Source: Phycisphaerales bacterium
GTDB taxonomy: Bacteria; Planctomycetota; Phycisphaerae; Phycisphaerales; UBA1924
NCBI GenBank assembly: GCA_017642965.1
Contig: JAEPOJ010000001.1
Span: 103,576-167,575 of the forward strand
Length of the DNA stretch: 64,000 bases
Direction of reading: 5' to 3'
The notes below the pieces were generated by a model. That model was given only the letters and a program-made list of their open reading frames with translations, had not been told where the DNA came from and ran no database searches. The position numbers and the translations under genes were made by a program. Below are positions 10,636 to 19,238 of the stretch, one piece after another (position 1 is the first letter of the stretch; each line of letters opens with the position of its first letter).

Positions 10636-11544
10636 TCAGCGTCCCTGGACGCGGATCGAGCCGTTTGTCGTTCTGAGCGCCGAGATCTCGTCGCCCTGTC
10701 CTACGCGGAGCTCGATGCTGTTGTTGCTCGATTCGATCAGCTGCGTCTTGGGGAGCTGGGTGACGGTGACGCGTCCGTTGGTCGTGTCACACTTGAGGAT
10801 GCCTTCGAGCCCCTCGCCGAGGTTGAGCGTGATCGGGCCGTTGCTCGTGCGGATGCGCACCGGGCCCGTGTTCCCCGGCATGGTTGTCACCACGGCGCTG
10901 CCGTTGCTGCTCTCGGCGCGGACCGAGCCGAACGCGTCGCTGATGGTGACGCTGCCGTTTGACGAGTACATCTCGATATCGCCGGAAACGCGGTCGGCGA
11001 AGAGCTTGCCGTTGCTGGTGTTGGCGTAGACGCTGCCGTCGTGGGTGTCGACGCGGATCGTACCGTTCGTGGACTTGAGGTCCGCGTGCCCGCCGAGGCC
11101 GGCGATGGTGATGCTCCCGTTGCTGCTGTGGGCGGTCACGTCGCGTGCGTCGGGCAGGTTGATGGAGATGGAAGCGCCCTCGTTGCTTTTGCGCTTGCCG
11201 TCGGGCCAGTCCACCCGGACGTGGAGGGTGTTGTTCGAATCGCGGTGGGCGACGACGCGGGCGAGTTGGAGGCGTTCGAGATCCGGGGATTGCAGGGACA
11301 CCTCGATGCTGACATCCTCTCGATCGGTGGAGAGCGCTTCGATTTTGCCGTTCTCGCTGCCGATGCTGAGCGCGGAGCCGGCGACGTGCGCCATCCTCAG
11401 CGCCCTGGTCTCGCGGTGGGTTTCTGACCAGTCGGAGTAGCCGCACCCGCTCAGGGCGAGCAACGCTGCGCTGGAGAGCGCGAGCGGGATCAGGCGGCGG
11501 CGGCTGGGGCGTGTGCGGGCGGGGGATGCTGGTGCGCGGAGCAT
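10636..11544 (-). CDS. DUF4097-like beta-repeat lipoprotein
   Basis: A 302-residue lipoprotein (basic N-terminus, hydrophobic stretch, lipobox LSGC at about residue 34). After residue 120 it is built of short beta-strand repeats of about 20 residues, each containing S/T-N-G: SSNGSITI, STNGTIRV, TSNGKLFA, SSNGSVTI, ESSNGSAVV, TSNGPITL, TTNGRVTV, TTNGSIRV. This pattern is that of the DUF4097 right-handed beta-roll seen in putative adhesins or envelope-stress proteins. It is convergent with the gene ending at 10586 and upstream of greA's end on the same strand. No catalytic residues are expected. Confidence 0.85.
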   Translation of the reverse strand: MLRAPASPARTRPSRRRLIPLALSSAALLALSGCGYSDWSETHRETRALRMAHVAGSALSIGSENGKIEALSTDREDVSIEVSLQSPDLERLQLARVVAHRDSNNTLHVRVDWPDGKRKSNEGASISINLPDARDVTAHSSNGSITIAGLGGHADLKSTNGTIRVDTHDGSVYANTSNGKLFADRVSGDIEMYSSNGSVTISDAFGSVRAESSNGSAVVTTMPGNTGPVRIRTSNGPITLNLGEGLEGILKCDTTNGRVTVTQLPKTQLIESSNNSIELRVGQGDEISALRTTNGSIRVQGR

Positions 11545-11658
11545 GCTCTATCCTCTCGGTTTGGTGTCGACGCGATGATACCGCATGTTTGTGCGGTGGC
11601 TGACAGTCGTTGGGATGCGCGAACGGGGGATTTCAGTCCCGATACCCGGAATCCGGGG

Positions 11659-12123
11659 TCAGCTGACCTCGACCACCTCGAAGCACTTGACGCCGCGGGG
11701 TGCGTTGACGCGGATGATCTCGCCGACGCGTGCTTTCATGAGGGCCTCGCCCATGGGGCTGGTGGCGGTGACCTCGATGACCTCGGGGTCGTCCGAGCCG
11801 GACGCCTCGCCCACGAGGCGGTAGGTCTCGACCTCGTCGTCGTCTTCCTCGCGGAGTTTCACGAGCGAGCCGATGAAGACCACGCCCTGGGCGGTTTTGG
11901 TTTCGTCGACGACGTGTGCGCTGGCCAGGCGTTCCTGGAGGCGTTTGATCTCTGCCTCCTCCATGCCCTGCTGCTCGCGTGCGGAGTGGTACTCGGCGTT
12001 CTCTTTCAGGTCGCCCAGCGCCCGCGCCTCGGCGATTCGCTCACTGATCACGGATCGGTTCGCGAGCAGCGCATCGAGGCGTTCCTGCAGTTTCTGCTTT
12101 TCGGCGTGGGTGATGACGTCCAT
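11659..12123 (-). CDS. greA: Transcription elongation factor GreA
   Basis: A 154-residue cleavage factor that rescues backtracked RNA polymerase. An N-terminal coiled-coil hairpin spans about residues 1-75, with the acidic tip ARALGDLKENAEYHSARE. A C-terminal FKBP-like domain with SPMGEALMKARVGE closes the protein at normal GreA length. The frame opens at a TTG (12138), but GGGAG eight bases before the ATG at 12123 fixes the start. It stands between a lipoprotein gene and a membrane-protein gene, all leftward. Confidence 0.95.
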   Translation of the reverse strand: MDVITHAEKQKLQERLDALLANRSVISERIAEARALGDLKENAEYHSAREQQGMEEAEIKRLQERLASAHVVDETKTAQGVVFIGSLVKLREEDDDEVETYRLVGEASGSDDPEVIEVTATSPMGEALMKARVGEIIRVNAPRGVKCFEVVEVS

Positions 12124-12185
12124 AAATCGAGCTCCCAAGTGGTTGCTTCCAAAGCGATTGGCCGGCGAGCGGCGCAGATATCATT

Positions 12186-13025
12186 CTAAGCGCGAACCCG
12201 AGCGTAAGCCACCTCAAGCGCCCGGGCGATCAGGAGCAGCGCCAGGCCCACACAGCCGATCGCGAGCAGCATCCGCACCTGCTGCGGGTAGATCTTTGCG
12301 GCAACGCCGATCGCCTCACGATCTCGCACGATCTCCAGGACCCCTGTCACCGGGCTCAGGAGCCATCCGATGCGTGGCTGGTCGAACGGGGTCGTTGGTG
12401 CAACCTGCCCGAGCACGCCGGCGAGGGGTGCGGCGCCGATGATCACGAGGAAGATCAGCATCCAGAGGGCCCGGGCGGTTGGGCTGTCGTTGCGTGCGAT
12501 GGAACGCATGGCGAGCGCGAGGACGCCCGCGATCAGCAGCAACCAGCTGGCGCACAGCAGCGTGAGTGTTGCGACGACGGGGATCGACCAGTGTGCGAGG
12601 ATCCCCGAGATCTGGGGCCAGAGCACGGCCTGAAGCGGTACGAAGAGGACGAGCGCGTCTCGGAGTGCGAACCAGACGTGCCCGCTATGGGGATGACGCT
12701 GGGAGAGGCGGAGCATCGGCCAGAGCACGCTGAAGCCGATGACGATCAGGATCAGCATGGTCCGCGCTGCTGGCCTAGAGATGCCGTAGCTGATCGCGTG
12801 GGCCCGGCTCATGCTGGCGAACATGACCGCGGTGGTGCCCATGAGATAGATCATCCAGAAGAGCGCCATGACGCGCGGCTCACCACGCCTGTGCGACCAG
12901 TCCCGGCGTCCCTTCGGGGTGTTTCCGAAGAGATCCCGATCGACGTACCCCTCGCTGGCTGGGTGCATGTATCGCCCCTCATGCTCCGGCGCGTCGGGTT
13001 CGGGATGTGGTGGGAACTCGCTCAT
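12186..13025 (-). CDS. Hypothetical polytopic membrane protein downstream of the ftsQ-like gene
   Basis: A 279-residue protein with a polar, Pro/His-rich N-terminus of about 50 residues and six or so hydrophobic segments (near 54-72, 86-106, 122-142, 146-172, 186-208, 252-270). I do not recognise a family and see no catalytic motif. It lies 18 bases after the FtsQ-like gene on the same strand, so it is probably the distal gene of the murC-murB-ddl-ftsQ-like operon. An envelope role is only a guess from position. Confidence 0.75.
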   Translation of the reverse strand: MSEFPPHPEPDAPEHEGRYMHPASEGYVDRDLFGNTPKGRRDWSHRRGEPRVMALFWMIYLMGTTAVMFASMSRAHAISYGISRPAARTMLILIVIGFSVLWPMLRLSQRHPHSGHVWFALRDALVLFVPLQAVLWPQISGILAHWSIPVVATLTLLCASWLLLIAGVLALAMRSIARNDSPTARALWMLIFLVIIGAAPLAGVLGQVAPTTPFDQPRIGWLLSPVTGVLEIVRDREAIGVAAKIYPQQVRMLLAIGCVGLALLLIARALEVAYARVRA

Positions 13026-13043
13026 GTATGGTCGGCACGCGGA

Positions 13044-13916
13044 TCAGTCCGAGTGCTTCTTGACCATGATATCGTCGCCGCGGATGTCGATGTACTCCAT
13101 GCCGCCATCGAGGAGCCCTGCTCGCTTGTAGATCTCTCTGAGGTATTGCACTTTCACGCTGGAGACCTGCTCACCGGGGCGTTCACGCCCGGGCCCAGCG
13201 CCCCAGTAGATCTCGGTCCCGCGGGTGGTGATGATCGTGATCGAACCCGAGTGTGCTCCGCTGCCGAGGTCGAAGCCGTCGACCTGCTCGAGGAGCCCGT
13301 TCTTTCTCAGTTCCCTGAGCAGTGCGATGCCGTCGTGCAGGTCGGTCCCCAGCCACTGTTCGCCCACACGCGGAAGGGGCGCGTCGACGTTGGTGAAGAA
13401 GCGCTGGTTGCTTTCTCCGATGGCGTAATCGAGGGGGAGGACCACACGGTTCCAATCAATCAGGATCTCGCGCTGACCGGTGCGCACGACCGCGGCGGGG
13501 ATTCGCCAGCTGGCGTCGAGTTCGATGGTGCCATCGCTCGTCCAGCGTGCTTCGGGGACGCCGTCGACCCATCCGGAGCCCTGGAGGGTCAGGACCGCTT
13601 CGCGGAGTGGCTCGGCAGAGAGCGCCTTGCCGCCCTGGATCGCGCGGGCGATTGATTTGTGCAGGTTCTCCTGCTCACGCAGCGGCATCCAGATCGTCCC
13701 GTCGCTGAGGGTGGGCCAGTCGATCTTGATCTCTGGCGTCCCGTTCACGATGGTGGCGGCGGCGGCCCGATCGAGCTCTCCCACACCCATCGCGCCGCCG
13801 ACAAAGACCGCTCCGGTGAGCACCACGATCGACGTGCCGATCGCGATGCGTTTGTTGCGCTCCGCGGTCTCGGGGTCACGTTTTGTGGTCTTTCTTTTGG
13901 TCTTCTTCTTGGCCAT
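13044..13916 (-). CDS. FtsQ-like divisome protein (by position and topology)
   Basis: A 290-residue bitopic protein with a strongly basic cytoplasmic tail (MAKKKTKRKTTKR), one membrane helix at about residues 23-45, then a soluble periplasmic domain. FtsQ links early and late divisome proteins, and it has this topology and length. Primary sequence similarity is weak: a beta-rich domain is followed by an R-E-L / V-D-G-F-D-L stretch and a GTEIYWGAG segment comparable to the FtsQ beta domain. Gene order murC-murB-ddl-(this) is exactly that of the dcw cluster, where ftsQ follows ddl. It is 8 bases downstream of ddl. Confidence 0.72.
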   Translation of the reverse strand: MAKKKTKRKTTKRDPETAERNKRIAIGTSIVVLTGAVFVGGAMGVGELDRAAAATIVNGTPEIKIDWPTLSDGTIWMPLREQENLHKSIARAIQGGKALSAEPLREAVLTLQGSGWVDGVPEARWTSDGTIELDASWRIPAAVVRTGQREILIDWNRVVLPLDYAIGESNQRFFTNVDAPLPRVGEQWLGTDLHDGIALLRELRKNGLLEQVDGFDLGSGAHSGSITIITTRGTEIYWGAGPGRERPGEQVSSVKVQYLREIYKRAGLLDGGMEYIDIRGDDIMVKKHSD

Positions 13917-13924
13917 GGCCTTGG

Positions 13925-14911
13925 TTATCCTTGGGCGATTGGGCTGCGGTTGGTATCTGCCGCTCGATCTTCACGCTGTGCGCAGCGCACGAGATGCTCA
14001 CACAACATCGGCATGCTCAGCCCGATTGCGCCAGCAGCCTTGGGGAGCAACGAGGTGGGCGTAAAGCCCGGCATGGTATTGACTTCCAGCATCGACCATG
14101 CGCCGGACTCTTGGAGGAGAAAGTCAACGCGCGCCAGGTGACGGACACCGAGCGATTCACAAATGTGGCGTGCCTGCTCTTGGATCGCGATGGCCGCATC
14201 GGGGTCGATCTGCGGGTTGACCGTGTAGACGGTGTCGTTGCGAACGTACTTGGCCTGGTAGTCGTACACACCCTCTTTGGGTGCGATCTCCACGATCGGG
14301 AGAGCCATGAGCTGGTCGGGCGCATCAGGGTTGCTGATGACGGATGCGGTGAGCTCGCGTCCGGGGGTGTAGCGTTCGATCATGTAGACGCGATGCGGGT
14401 GCTTGATGATGTCTGCGGCGACCTGCTCGAGTGCCGACTGCCACTGCTCATTGGATCTGCAGATGTGCAGGCCCATGCTCGAGCCGTCGTGGACGGGTTT
14501 GACGACGATGGGTAGCTCGATCGGTGGATTGAGCGCGCCGTTCTGGCGGAGGAGCCCCGCATCGAGCACGCAAGAACAGGGGGTGGGTATGCCCAGACCC
14601 GCAGCGATGAGCTTGGTCGCGAGCTTGTCCATCGCCATGGAGGAGGCGTAGAAACCGGAGCCGACGAACGGACGACCGGCCTGATGGAGTCGGTTCTGGA
14701 GTTCGCCTCCCTCGCCGAACTTGCCGTGCAAGACCGGGAAGATGACATCGGTGTCCCAGGCGCGGATTTCTTCGACGCTCGGGGTGTCCACGATCAGGAG
14801 TGTCGCATCAAGACCCGCATCCATGCATCCCTGATGCACGCCGCCCGCGCTGGCGATCGAGACTTCTCGCTCGGCATCTGGACCGCCGCCAAGAACAAGC
14901 ACCCGTGTCAT
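13925..14911 (-). CDS. ddl: D-alanine--D-alanine ligase
   Basis: A 328-residue ATP-grasp enzyme that joins two D-alanines for the peptidoglycan stem peptide. Visible motifs are GGPDAEREVSIAS (N-terminal), FPVLHGKFGEGGELQ, PIVVKPVHDGSSMGLH (ATP-grasp Lys and Ser loop) and MLEVNTMPGFTPTSLLP (metal-binding Asn and Glu). The frame is open far upstream, but the start is the ATG at 14911, which overlaps the murB stop as ATGA (14908-14911), so the two genes are translationally coupled. The C-terminus extends slightly past the usual end. Confidence 0.95.
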   Translation of the reverse strand: MTRVLVLGGGPDAEREVSIASAGGVHQGCMDAGLDATLLIVDTPSVEEIRAWDTDVIFPVLHGKFGEGGELQNRLHQAGRPFVGSGFYASSMAMDKLATKLIAAGLGIPTPCSCVLDAGLLRQNGALNPPIELPIVVKPVHDGSSMGLHICRSNEQWQSALEQVAADIIKHPHRVYMIERYTPGRELTASVISNPDAPDQLMALPIVEIAPKEGVYDYQAKYVRNDTVYTVNPQIDPDAAIAIQEQARHICESLGVRHLARVDFLLQESGAWSMLEVNTMPGFTPTSLLPKAAGAIGLSMPMLCEHLVRCAQREDRAADTNRSPIAQG

Positions 14912-15834
14912 GATGGCGTGCCCTCTCGTTCGGACCAGATCACCAGCTCGTTGTGAAGTTGTACCCCGAAGCGGTCCTCGGTGCGTTGGCGGACCTGATC
15001 GATCAGCTCGATCACATCGCGTGCTCTGGCATCGGGTGTTGTTGTGATGAAGTTGGCGTGGACCTGCGAGACGCTCGCCCCGCGTACGCTGAGCCCCTTG
15101 AGCCCGGCGCGGTCGATGAGCATGCCGGCGCTCACCCGGTCTCCGGCTTCGCCGACCTTGTCGATCGATTCGATGAGTGTCGGGTTCTTGAACACACAGC
15201 CGGCGGATTTCTCGCCCAGTGGCTGGGATTTGGCCTTGTAGGCCATGCACTCTGCACGGGACGCGGCGATGTCCGCTTTGTCGCCCGGTTCGAGCTGGAG
15301 CACCGCTCCGGTCACGACCAGGTGGTTCAGGTGCGACTGGCGGTACCCGAAATCGATCTGAGCACGATCGAACTCGTGGGTGCGTCCGGCGCGGTCGATG
15401 GCGTACACGCGTGTGATGAACTGTGCGAGTTCACCGAATGCGCCGCCGGCGTTCATGATGGTGGCCCCGCCGATCGTGGCGGGGATGCCGGCGAGTTTTT
15501 CGAGCCCGCCGAGCCCAGAGCGGACGCATCTGTTGATGAGCCCGGGGAGCGCGACGCCCGCGCCTGCATAGACGAGCCCGGTCTGCTCATCGATCTGTGT
15601 CTCGATGAATGATCCCTGCTGGAGCGAAACGACGAGATCGGACACGCCCTCGTCGTCGACGAGTAAGTTCGCACCCTCGCCCAGGATGCGCAGCTCGTCG
15701 TCGAGTTCAAGGCATGCGAGCAGGTCGGTCGGGCTCGCTGGGCGGGCGAGGCGACGCGCGCGACCGCCGATATGGAACCAGGTCGAGATGGGGGCGTCGT
15801 CCTGGAGATCAAGCTGATGCGATGCGGTGCTCAA
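14908..15834 (-). CDS. murB: UDP-N-acetylenolpyruvoylglucosamine reductase
   Basis: A 308-residue FAD enzyme that reduces UDP-GlcNAc-enolpyruvate to UDP-MurNAc. The N-terminal FAD domain contains ILGEGANLLVDD, and the central region has AGIPATIGGATIMNAGGA. The catalytic Ser segment is GEKSAGCVFKNP. Translation appears to start at a TTG (15834) that shares bases with the murC stop (TTGA, 15831-15834), preceded by a G-rich ribosome site; no alternative ATG precedes the conserved core. Sandwiched between murC and ddl with overlaps at both ends. Confidence 0.94.
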   Translation of the reverse strand: MSTASHQLDLQDDAPISTWFHIGGRARRLARPASPTDLLACLELDDELRILGEGANLLVDDEGVSDLVVSLQQGSFIETQIDEQTGLVYAGAGVALPGLINRCVRSGLGGLEKLAGIPATIGGATIMNAGGAFGELAQFITRVYAIDRAGRTHEFDRAQIDFGYRQSHLNHLVVTGAVLQLEPGDKADIAASRAECMAYKAKSQPLGEKSAGCVFKNPTLIESIDKVGEAGDRVSAGMLIDRAGLKGLSVRGASVSQVHANFITTTPDARARDVIELIDQVRQRTEDRFGVQLHNELVIWSEREGTPS

Positions 15835-17327
15835 GAGATCCCCCCCTGGAGGTACCCACGCCCGACTTTCCAGACAGGCCCGGCGCCCATGACGACGAGC
15901 AGATCACCCGGGCGGCACACGTTCTCGAGCTGCTCGATGATCGCCTCGAAGGGATAGAGGTGCATCGCCCTGACGCCCTTGGCACGCAGACGATCGACTA
16001 GGTCCGCGCTGCTGACACGGTGCTTCTCGATCTCCGAATCACGAACGAAGTAGATGTGCGGCACGATCACGATGTCCGCCTGTTCGAAGCTGTTGGCGAA
16101 CTCGTCGAGGAAGAAGCGCGTGCGTGAGTGCTGGTGGGGTTGGAAGACGCAGATGAGCCGCCCGCCGTTCGCGTGCGGCTGCTCTCGCTGCGCCAGAGCC
16201 CGGAGAGTTGCGTCGATCTCCGTCGGGTGGTGCCCGTAGTCGTCGTAGACCTTCACGCCGTCGCGCGTGCCTAGCAGTTGCAGGCGTCGGTCGAGCCCCA
16301 TGAACGCCCCGAACGAGTCGGCGAGCTTGTCCGCGTCGGCGCCGAGTGTCCGCCCGAGCACGTAGGCCATGGCGGAGTTGAAGGCGTTGTGCTCGCCGGG
16401 CATGGAGAGCCCCCACTCTCTGGTCTCCCCTTCGGGATCTCGGACGGCGACCTTGCCGGTCGTTGGTTCGTGCGTTACGACCCAGTCCGACGCGGGGTTG
16501 AAGCCGATCGTCTCCACATCGCATTCGACGCCCGCGGTCACCTCTCGGCGATGCGCACCGTCGTGGGCGATGATCAGCTTGCCGCCCTCAGAGGCGGGCG
16601 CGACGAGTCGAGCGAACTCCGCGAACGCCTCGACGACGGCGTCGAGCGAGCCGTAGATGTCGAGGTGGTCCGCCTCGATCGAGGCGATTGAGGCGACCGT
16701 GGGTCGCAGGTGGTGGAATGAGCGGTTGAACTCGCACGCTTCGGCGATCAGGATGCCCGCCTGACCGGCCCGCGGGCCGATCGGGATCTGCTGATCCCCG
16801 ACGCGGTAGCCCACTGGGTCGTCCGAGCCCGCGAGTGCCCCGTTGCTGAGCTGGGTGCATGTGGCACCGACGATCACCGATGGGTCGAGCCCGGCGTCGG
16901 TCAGTGCGCAGCCGAGCATCGCGGTTGTGGTGGATTTGCCGTGCGTTCCAGCGATGGCGACGCCCGAGTGTCCCCGCATGCAGATCCCGAGCGCCTCGGG
17001 ATAGGTCACAATGCTCAGTCCCCGGCTGGCGGCCTCGATCATCATGGGGTGATCGTGCTTGACCGCCGCTGATGCGATGATGACCCGCGCGTCGTCTGGC
17101 AGGGAGGACGCCGACTCATCGAAACCGACGGGCACGCCGGAGGTGCTGAGGGTGTCGGTGACTGGGGATGGGGTGGAATCGCATCCGCGGACCCGGAGAC
17201 CGGCGTCCCGCATGAGGCGCGCGAGCGCGGACATGCCGCACCCGCCGATCCCGATCATGAACGGTCGATCGCAGCCGAGATGGCTGGCGATGGTCTCGGC
17301 GCGGTTGGTTTGATCCGGTTTCGTCAT
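15831..17327 (-). CDS. murC: UDP-N-acetylmuramate--L-alanine ligase
   Basis: A 498-residue Mur ligase that adds L-alanine to UDP-MurNAc. The N-terminal Rossmann motif IGIGGCGMSALARLM, the ATP P-loop GTHGKSTTTAML, the central EACEFNRSF segment and the C-terminal domain with YDDYGHHPTEIDATLRAL are all present. A GTG at 17351 would add eight residues; the ATG at 17327 is chosen because the added residues are not conserved. No strong ribosome site is visible for either. First enzyme of the murC-murB-ddl-ftsQ-like block; murG and earlier dcw genes are absent upstream, where an M16 homologue lies 67-91 bases away. Confidence 0.94.
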   Translation of the reverse strand: MTKPDQTNRAETIASHLGCDRPFMIGIGGCGMSALARLMRDAGLRVRGCDSTPSPVTDTLSTSGVPVGFDESASSLPDDARVIIASAAVKHDHPMMIEAASRGLSIVTYPEALGICMRGHSGVAIAGTHGKSTTTAMLGCALTDAGLDPSVIVGATCTQLSNGALAGSDDPVGYRVGDQQIPIGPRAGQAGILIAEACEFNRSFHHLRPTVASIASIEADHLDIYGSLDAVVEAFAEFARLVAPASEGGKLIIAHDGAHRREVTAGVECDVETIGFNPASDWVVTHEPTTGKVAVRDPEGETREWGLSMPGEHNAFNSAMAYVLGRTLGADADKLADSFGAFMGLDRRLQLLGTRDGVKVYDDYGHHPTEIDATLRALAQREQPHANGGRLICVFQPHQHSRTRFFLDEFANSFEQADIVIVPHIYFVRDSEIEKHRVSSADLVDRLRAKGVRAMHLYPFEAIIEQLENVCRPGDLLVVMGAGPVWKVGRGYLQGGIS

Positions 17328-17418
17328 ACGCTTTGTTTCTGGTGCTTCCACGCCAGAGCATATCGTCGATTCGCCCGCGGGATCAGCACAAAACGCCCAT
17401 CCTAGCTGCAGATCCGCC

Positions 17419-18666
17419 TCATGCGGGGGGCGTGAGCGAATCGGGCCCGAGCGTCTGAATCGTCATCGCGCCAAGGTCCCTGCGTTGGAGGTACACATTG
17501 AGCTCGTCGAGCGAGATCGCGTCGAGCTGTTCGACGATCTCGTCGAGCGTTCGCACGCGTCCCAGGTTGAAGTAATCCGCTGCGATCGCGCCCGCGCGGG
17601 CTTTGGTTGATTCGCCCGCGAAGACGAGGCGGCTCTTGAGGCCGGTCTTTGCTCTGGTCAGCTCCGCATCGGACACGTCGCCGGAGTTGATGCGGTGCAG
17701 TTCCGCGTGGAGCACGTCGAGCGATTCCTGTGCCCGTTCGGGCGTGGTTCCCACGTAGTTCGTGACAACGGCGCGGTCTTTGTCTGCGCGGTAGGCGCTC
17801 GAGACCGCGTAGCAGAGCCCACGCTTCTCCCGCACCTCCGTGAACAGACGCCCGGACATGCCGCCCGAGAGCACGGCGATCGCGAGTCGTTCGAGGGGGT
17901 TGTCGGCGTGGCTGATGGTGGGCGCGTCGTGGACGATCATGATCTGCACCTGATTGGAATCGTCTTCGAGGTGCCCGTACCCACGCTCGGGTGTTCCCTC
18001 CGTCTCGGGCATAGCGGTTTCGCCCGTCCAATCGGTGATTTGCTGCCCGATCTGCTCGACCAGTTGATCGTGATCGACGTCGCCCGCGGCGGAGATGAGC
18101 GTTCCACCGGGGCGTGCGAGCCCGTCCCACCAGTCGCAGAGTTGTTCGTGGGTGAGCGACGCGATCCCTTCCTGCGTGCCGAAGGTGTTGCGGTTGTACG
18201 GCGAGGGGAGGTGCCGTTCACGTGCTTTGAGTGCTGCGCGGTGCTGCGGATCATCTTCGAGTGACGCGACGCCGAGCAAGGCGAGTTCCTGTGCGGGCGC
18301 GAAGGACTCCTTGGCCATGCGTGGTCGGCGGATCATGTCCATGAGGAGCGGGATCGCGTCGCCCGCGCGGTGTCCGAGCGTTGTGGTCGAGAGTTGCATG
18401 AACCGGATCGCGTTGTCGACGTCTCGGAGTGCGCCAGCGCGGTCGAATGCGTCGGCCTGCTGACGTGAATCGAGATCGCCCGCACCGCGCATCAGCATCT
18501 CTGCGCACACACTCGATGCGCCCAAATTGTGGATATCTTCGAAAACGGCGCCCGCCGGAATGATGCAGCGCATCGCGAGCGATTGAACGCCGCTCACTTG
18601 TTCCGATACGAGCACGAGCCCGTTGTCGAATCGGTGTACGCGTGTGCTTGGTGTTGTGTCAGGCAT
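17419..18666 (-). CDS. M16-family peptidase homologue lacking the zinc motif
   Basis: A 415-residue, two-domain pitrilysin-like protein. M16 enzymes bind zinc through HxxEH about 50 residues from the start, inside G-x-x-H-x-x-E-H-M. Here the aligned stretch reads GASSVCAEMLMRGAG, so both His and the catalytic Glu are missing. The C-terminal domain keeps the usual REKRGLCYAVSS (Arg/Tyr substrate-binding motif). It is therefore probably the non-catalytic partner of an M16 heterodimer or an independent binding protein; no active partner is in the window. ATG 18666 has AAGGAG upstream. No signal peptide is evident. It precedes murC on the same strand. Confidence 0.85.
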   Translation of the reverse strand: MPDTTPSTRVHRFDNGLVLVSEQVSGVQSLAMRCIIPAGAVFEDIHNLGASSVCAEMLMRGAGDLDSRQQADAFDRAGALRDVDNAIRFMQLSTTTLGHRAGDAIPLLMDMIRRPRMAKESFAPAQELALLGVASLEDDPQHRAALKARERHLPSPYNRNTFGTQEGIASLTHEQLCDWWDGLARPGGTLISAAGDVDHDQLVEQIGQQITDWTGETAMPETEGTPERGYGHLEDDSNQVQIMIVHDAPTISHADNPLERLAIAVLSGGMSGRLFTEVREKRGLCYAVSSAYRADKDRAVVTNYVGTTPERAQESLDVLHAELHRINSGDVSDAELTRAKTGLKSRLVFAGESTKARAGAIAADYFNLGRVRTLDEIVEQLDAISLDELNVYLQRRDLGAMTIQTLGPDSLTPPA

Positions 18667-19238
18667 GAAAACTCCTTGGTGTTGCGCTCGCTTGAACTGG
18701 CATGCGCGCACGTTGAATCATTGCCACGTTTGCGTGCATTGCGCGTCTGCGCGTGGAAGAAAAAGCGCACGCTCGCCATAAAAATGACGCGATCTTGCTG
18801 CGAACACGCTCCGATCTGCGCCGAAATGCACCCTAAACGACAAAGTTGCTGCGGCATGACACCTGTGCATGGTTTGACGGTGTGTTGCGCGTGTCGATGC
18901 GCGCTCGACGCGTGTGGTGCGTGGTGGTCGATGAAGCGAAGAGCGCTTCGAGCGTTACGGTGCGCGTCGTGTCGTGCTGGTTCAGCGACGACGAGAAGAG
19001 CCCGTGTTGCGGCGCGCACCTGTGGTGTGATGGCGCGCGCATGTGTTCGTGTTGCGCGCGATGTTGGTGTATGCTGTTGCGTGATGGCGCAATGCTCGCG
19101 CATCATCTTGTAGAAAATCATCGGAATCGACCGATGAGTTTTCTGGTTTGTTTGACACGCGTTTGTAGAGAGTCGATATTCGACTACAACCAATCTGCTT
19201 CACCCTGAAGCAAACAAGGACCAACGAGGAGACTCGAA
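18667..19238. other. 572-base gene-free region between the M16 homologue and the histone-like gene
   Basis: A long divergent intergenic region with skewed composition: much of 18850-19110 is rich in TGCG, GCGCG and GTGT steps and differs from the neighbouring genes. Open frames crossing it encode His/Thr/Arg/Gln-rich or Cys/Arg-rich sequences without family features or ribosome sites. The last 90 bases hold the strong promoter at 19152-19185. A structured RNA or regulatory region is possible; I do not recognise a known RNA. Confidence 0.5.
19152..19185 (+). promoter_or_regulatory. Strong promoter of the histone-like gene with overlapping palindrome
   Basis: TTGACA (19152-19157), a 17-base spacer and GATATT (19175-19180) give a near-consensus sigma70 promoter. 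Predicted initiation is near 19187, leaving a leader of about 50 bases with a GAGGAG ribosome site. The -10 box sits inside a perfect inverted repeat AGTCGA-TAT-TCGACT (19171-19185), a plausible operator for a repressor. Confidence 0.65.

Noticed and set aside
19046..19075. Second promoter (TTCGTG ... TATGCT) upstream of the histone-like gene
   Set aside because: Only a fair -10 with a poor -35; the promoter at 19152 is far stronger and closer.
18594..19193. Long minus-strand open frame (199 codons) upstream of the histone-like gene
   Set aside because: It starts inside the strong promoter, has odd His/Thr/Gln/Arg composition and no ribosome site, and overlaps the M16 gene's start.
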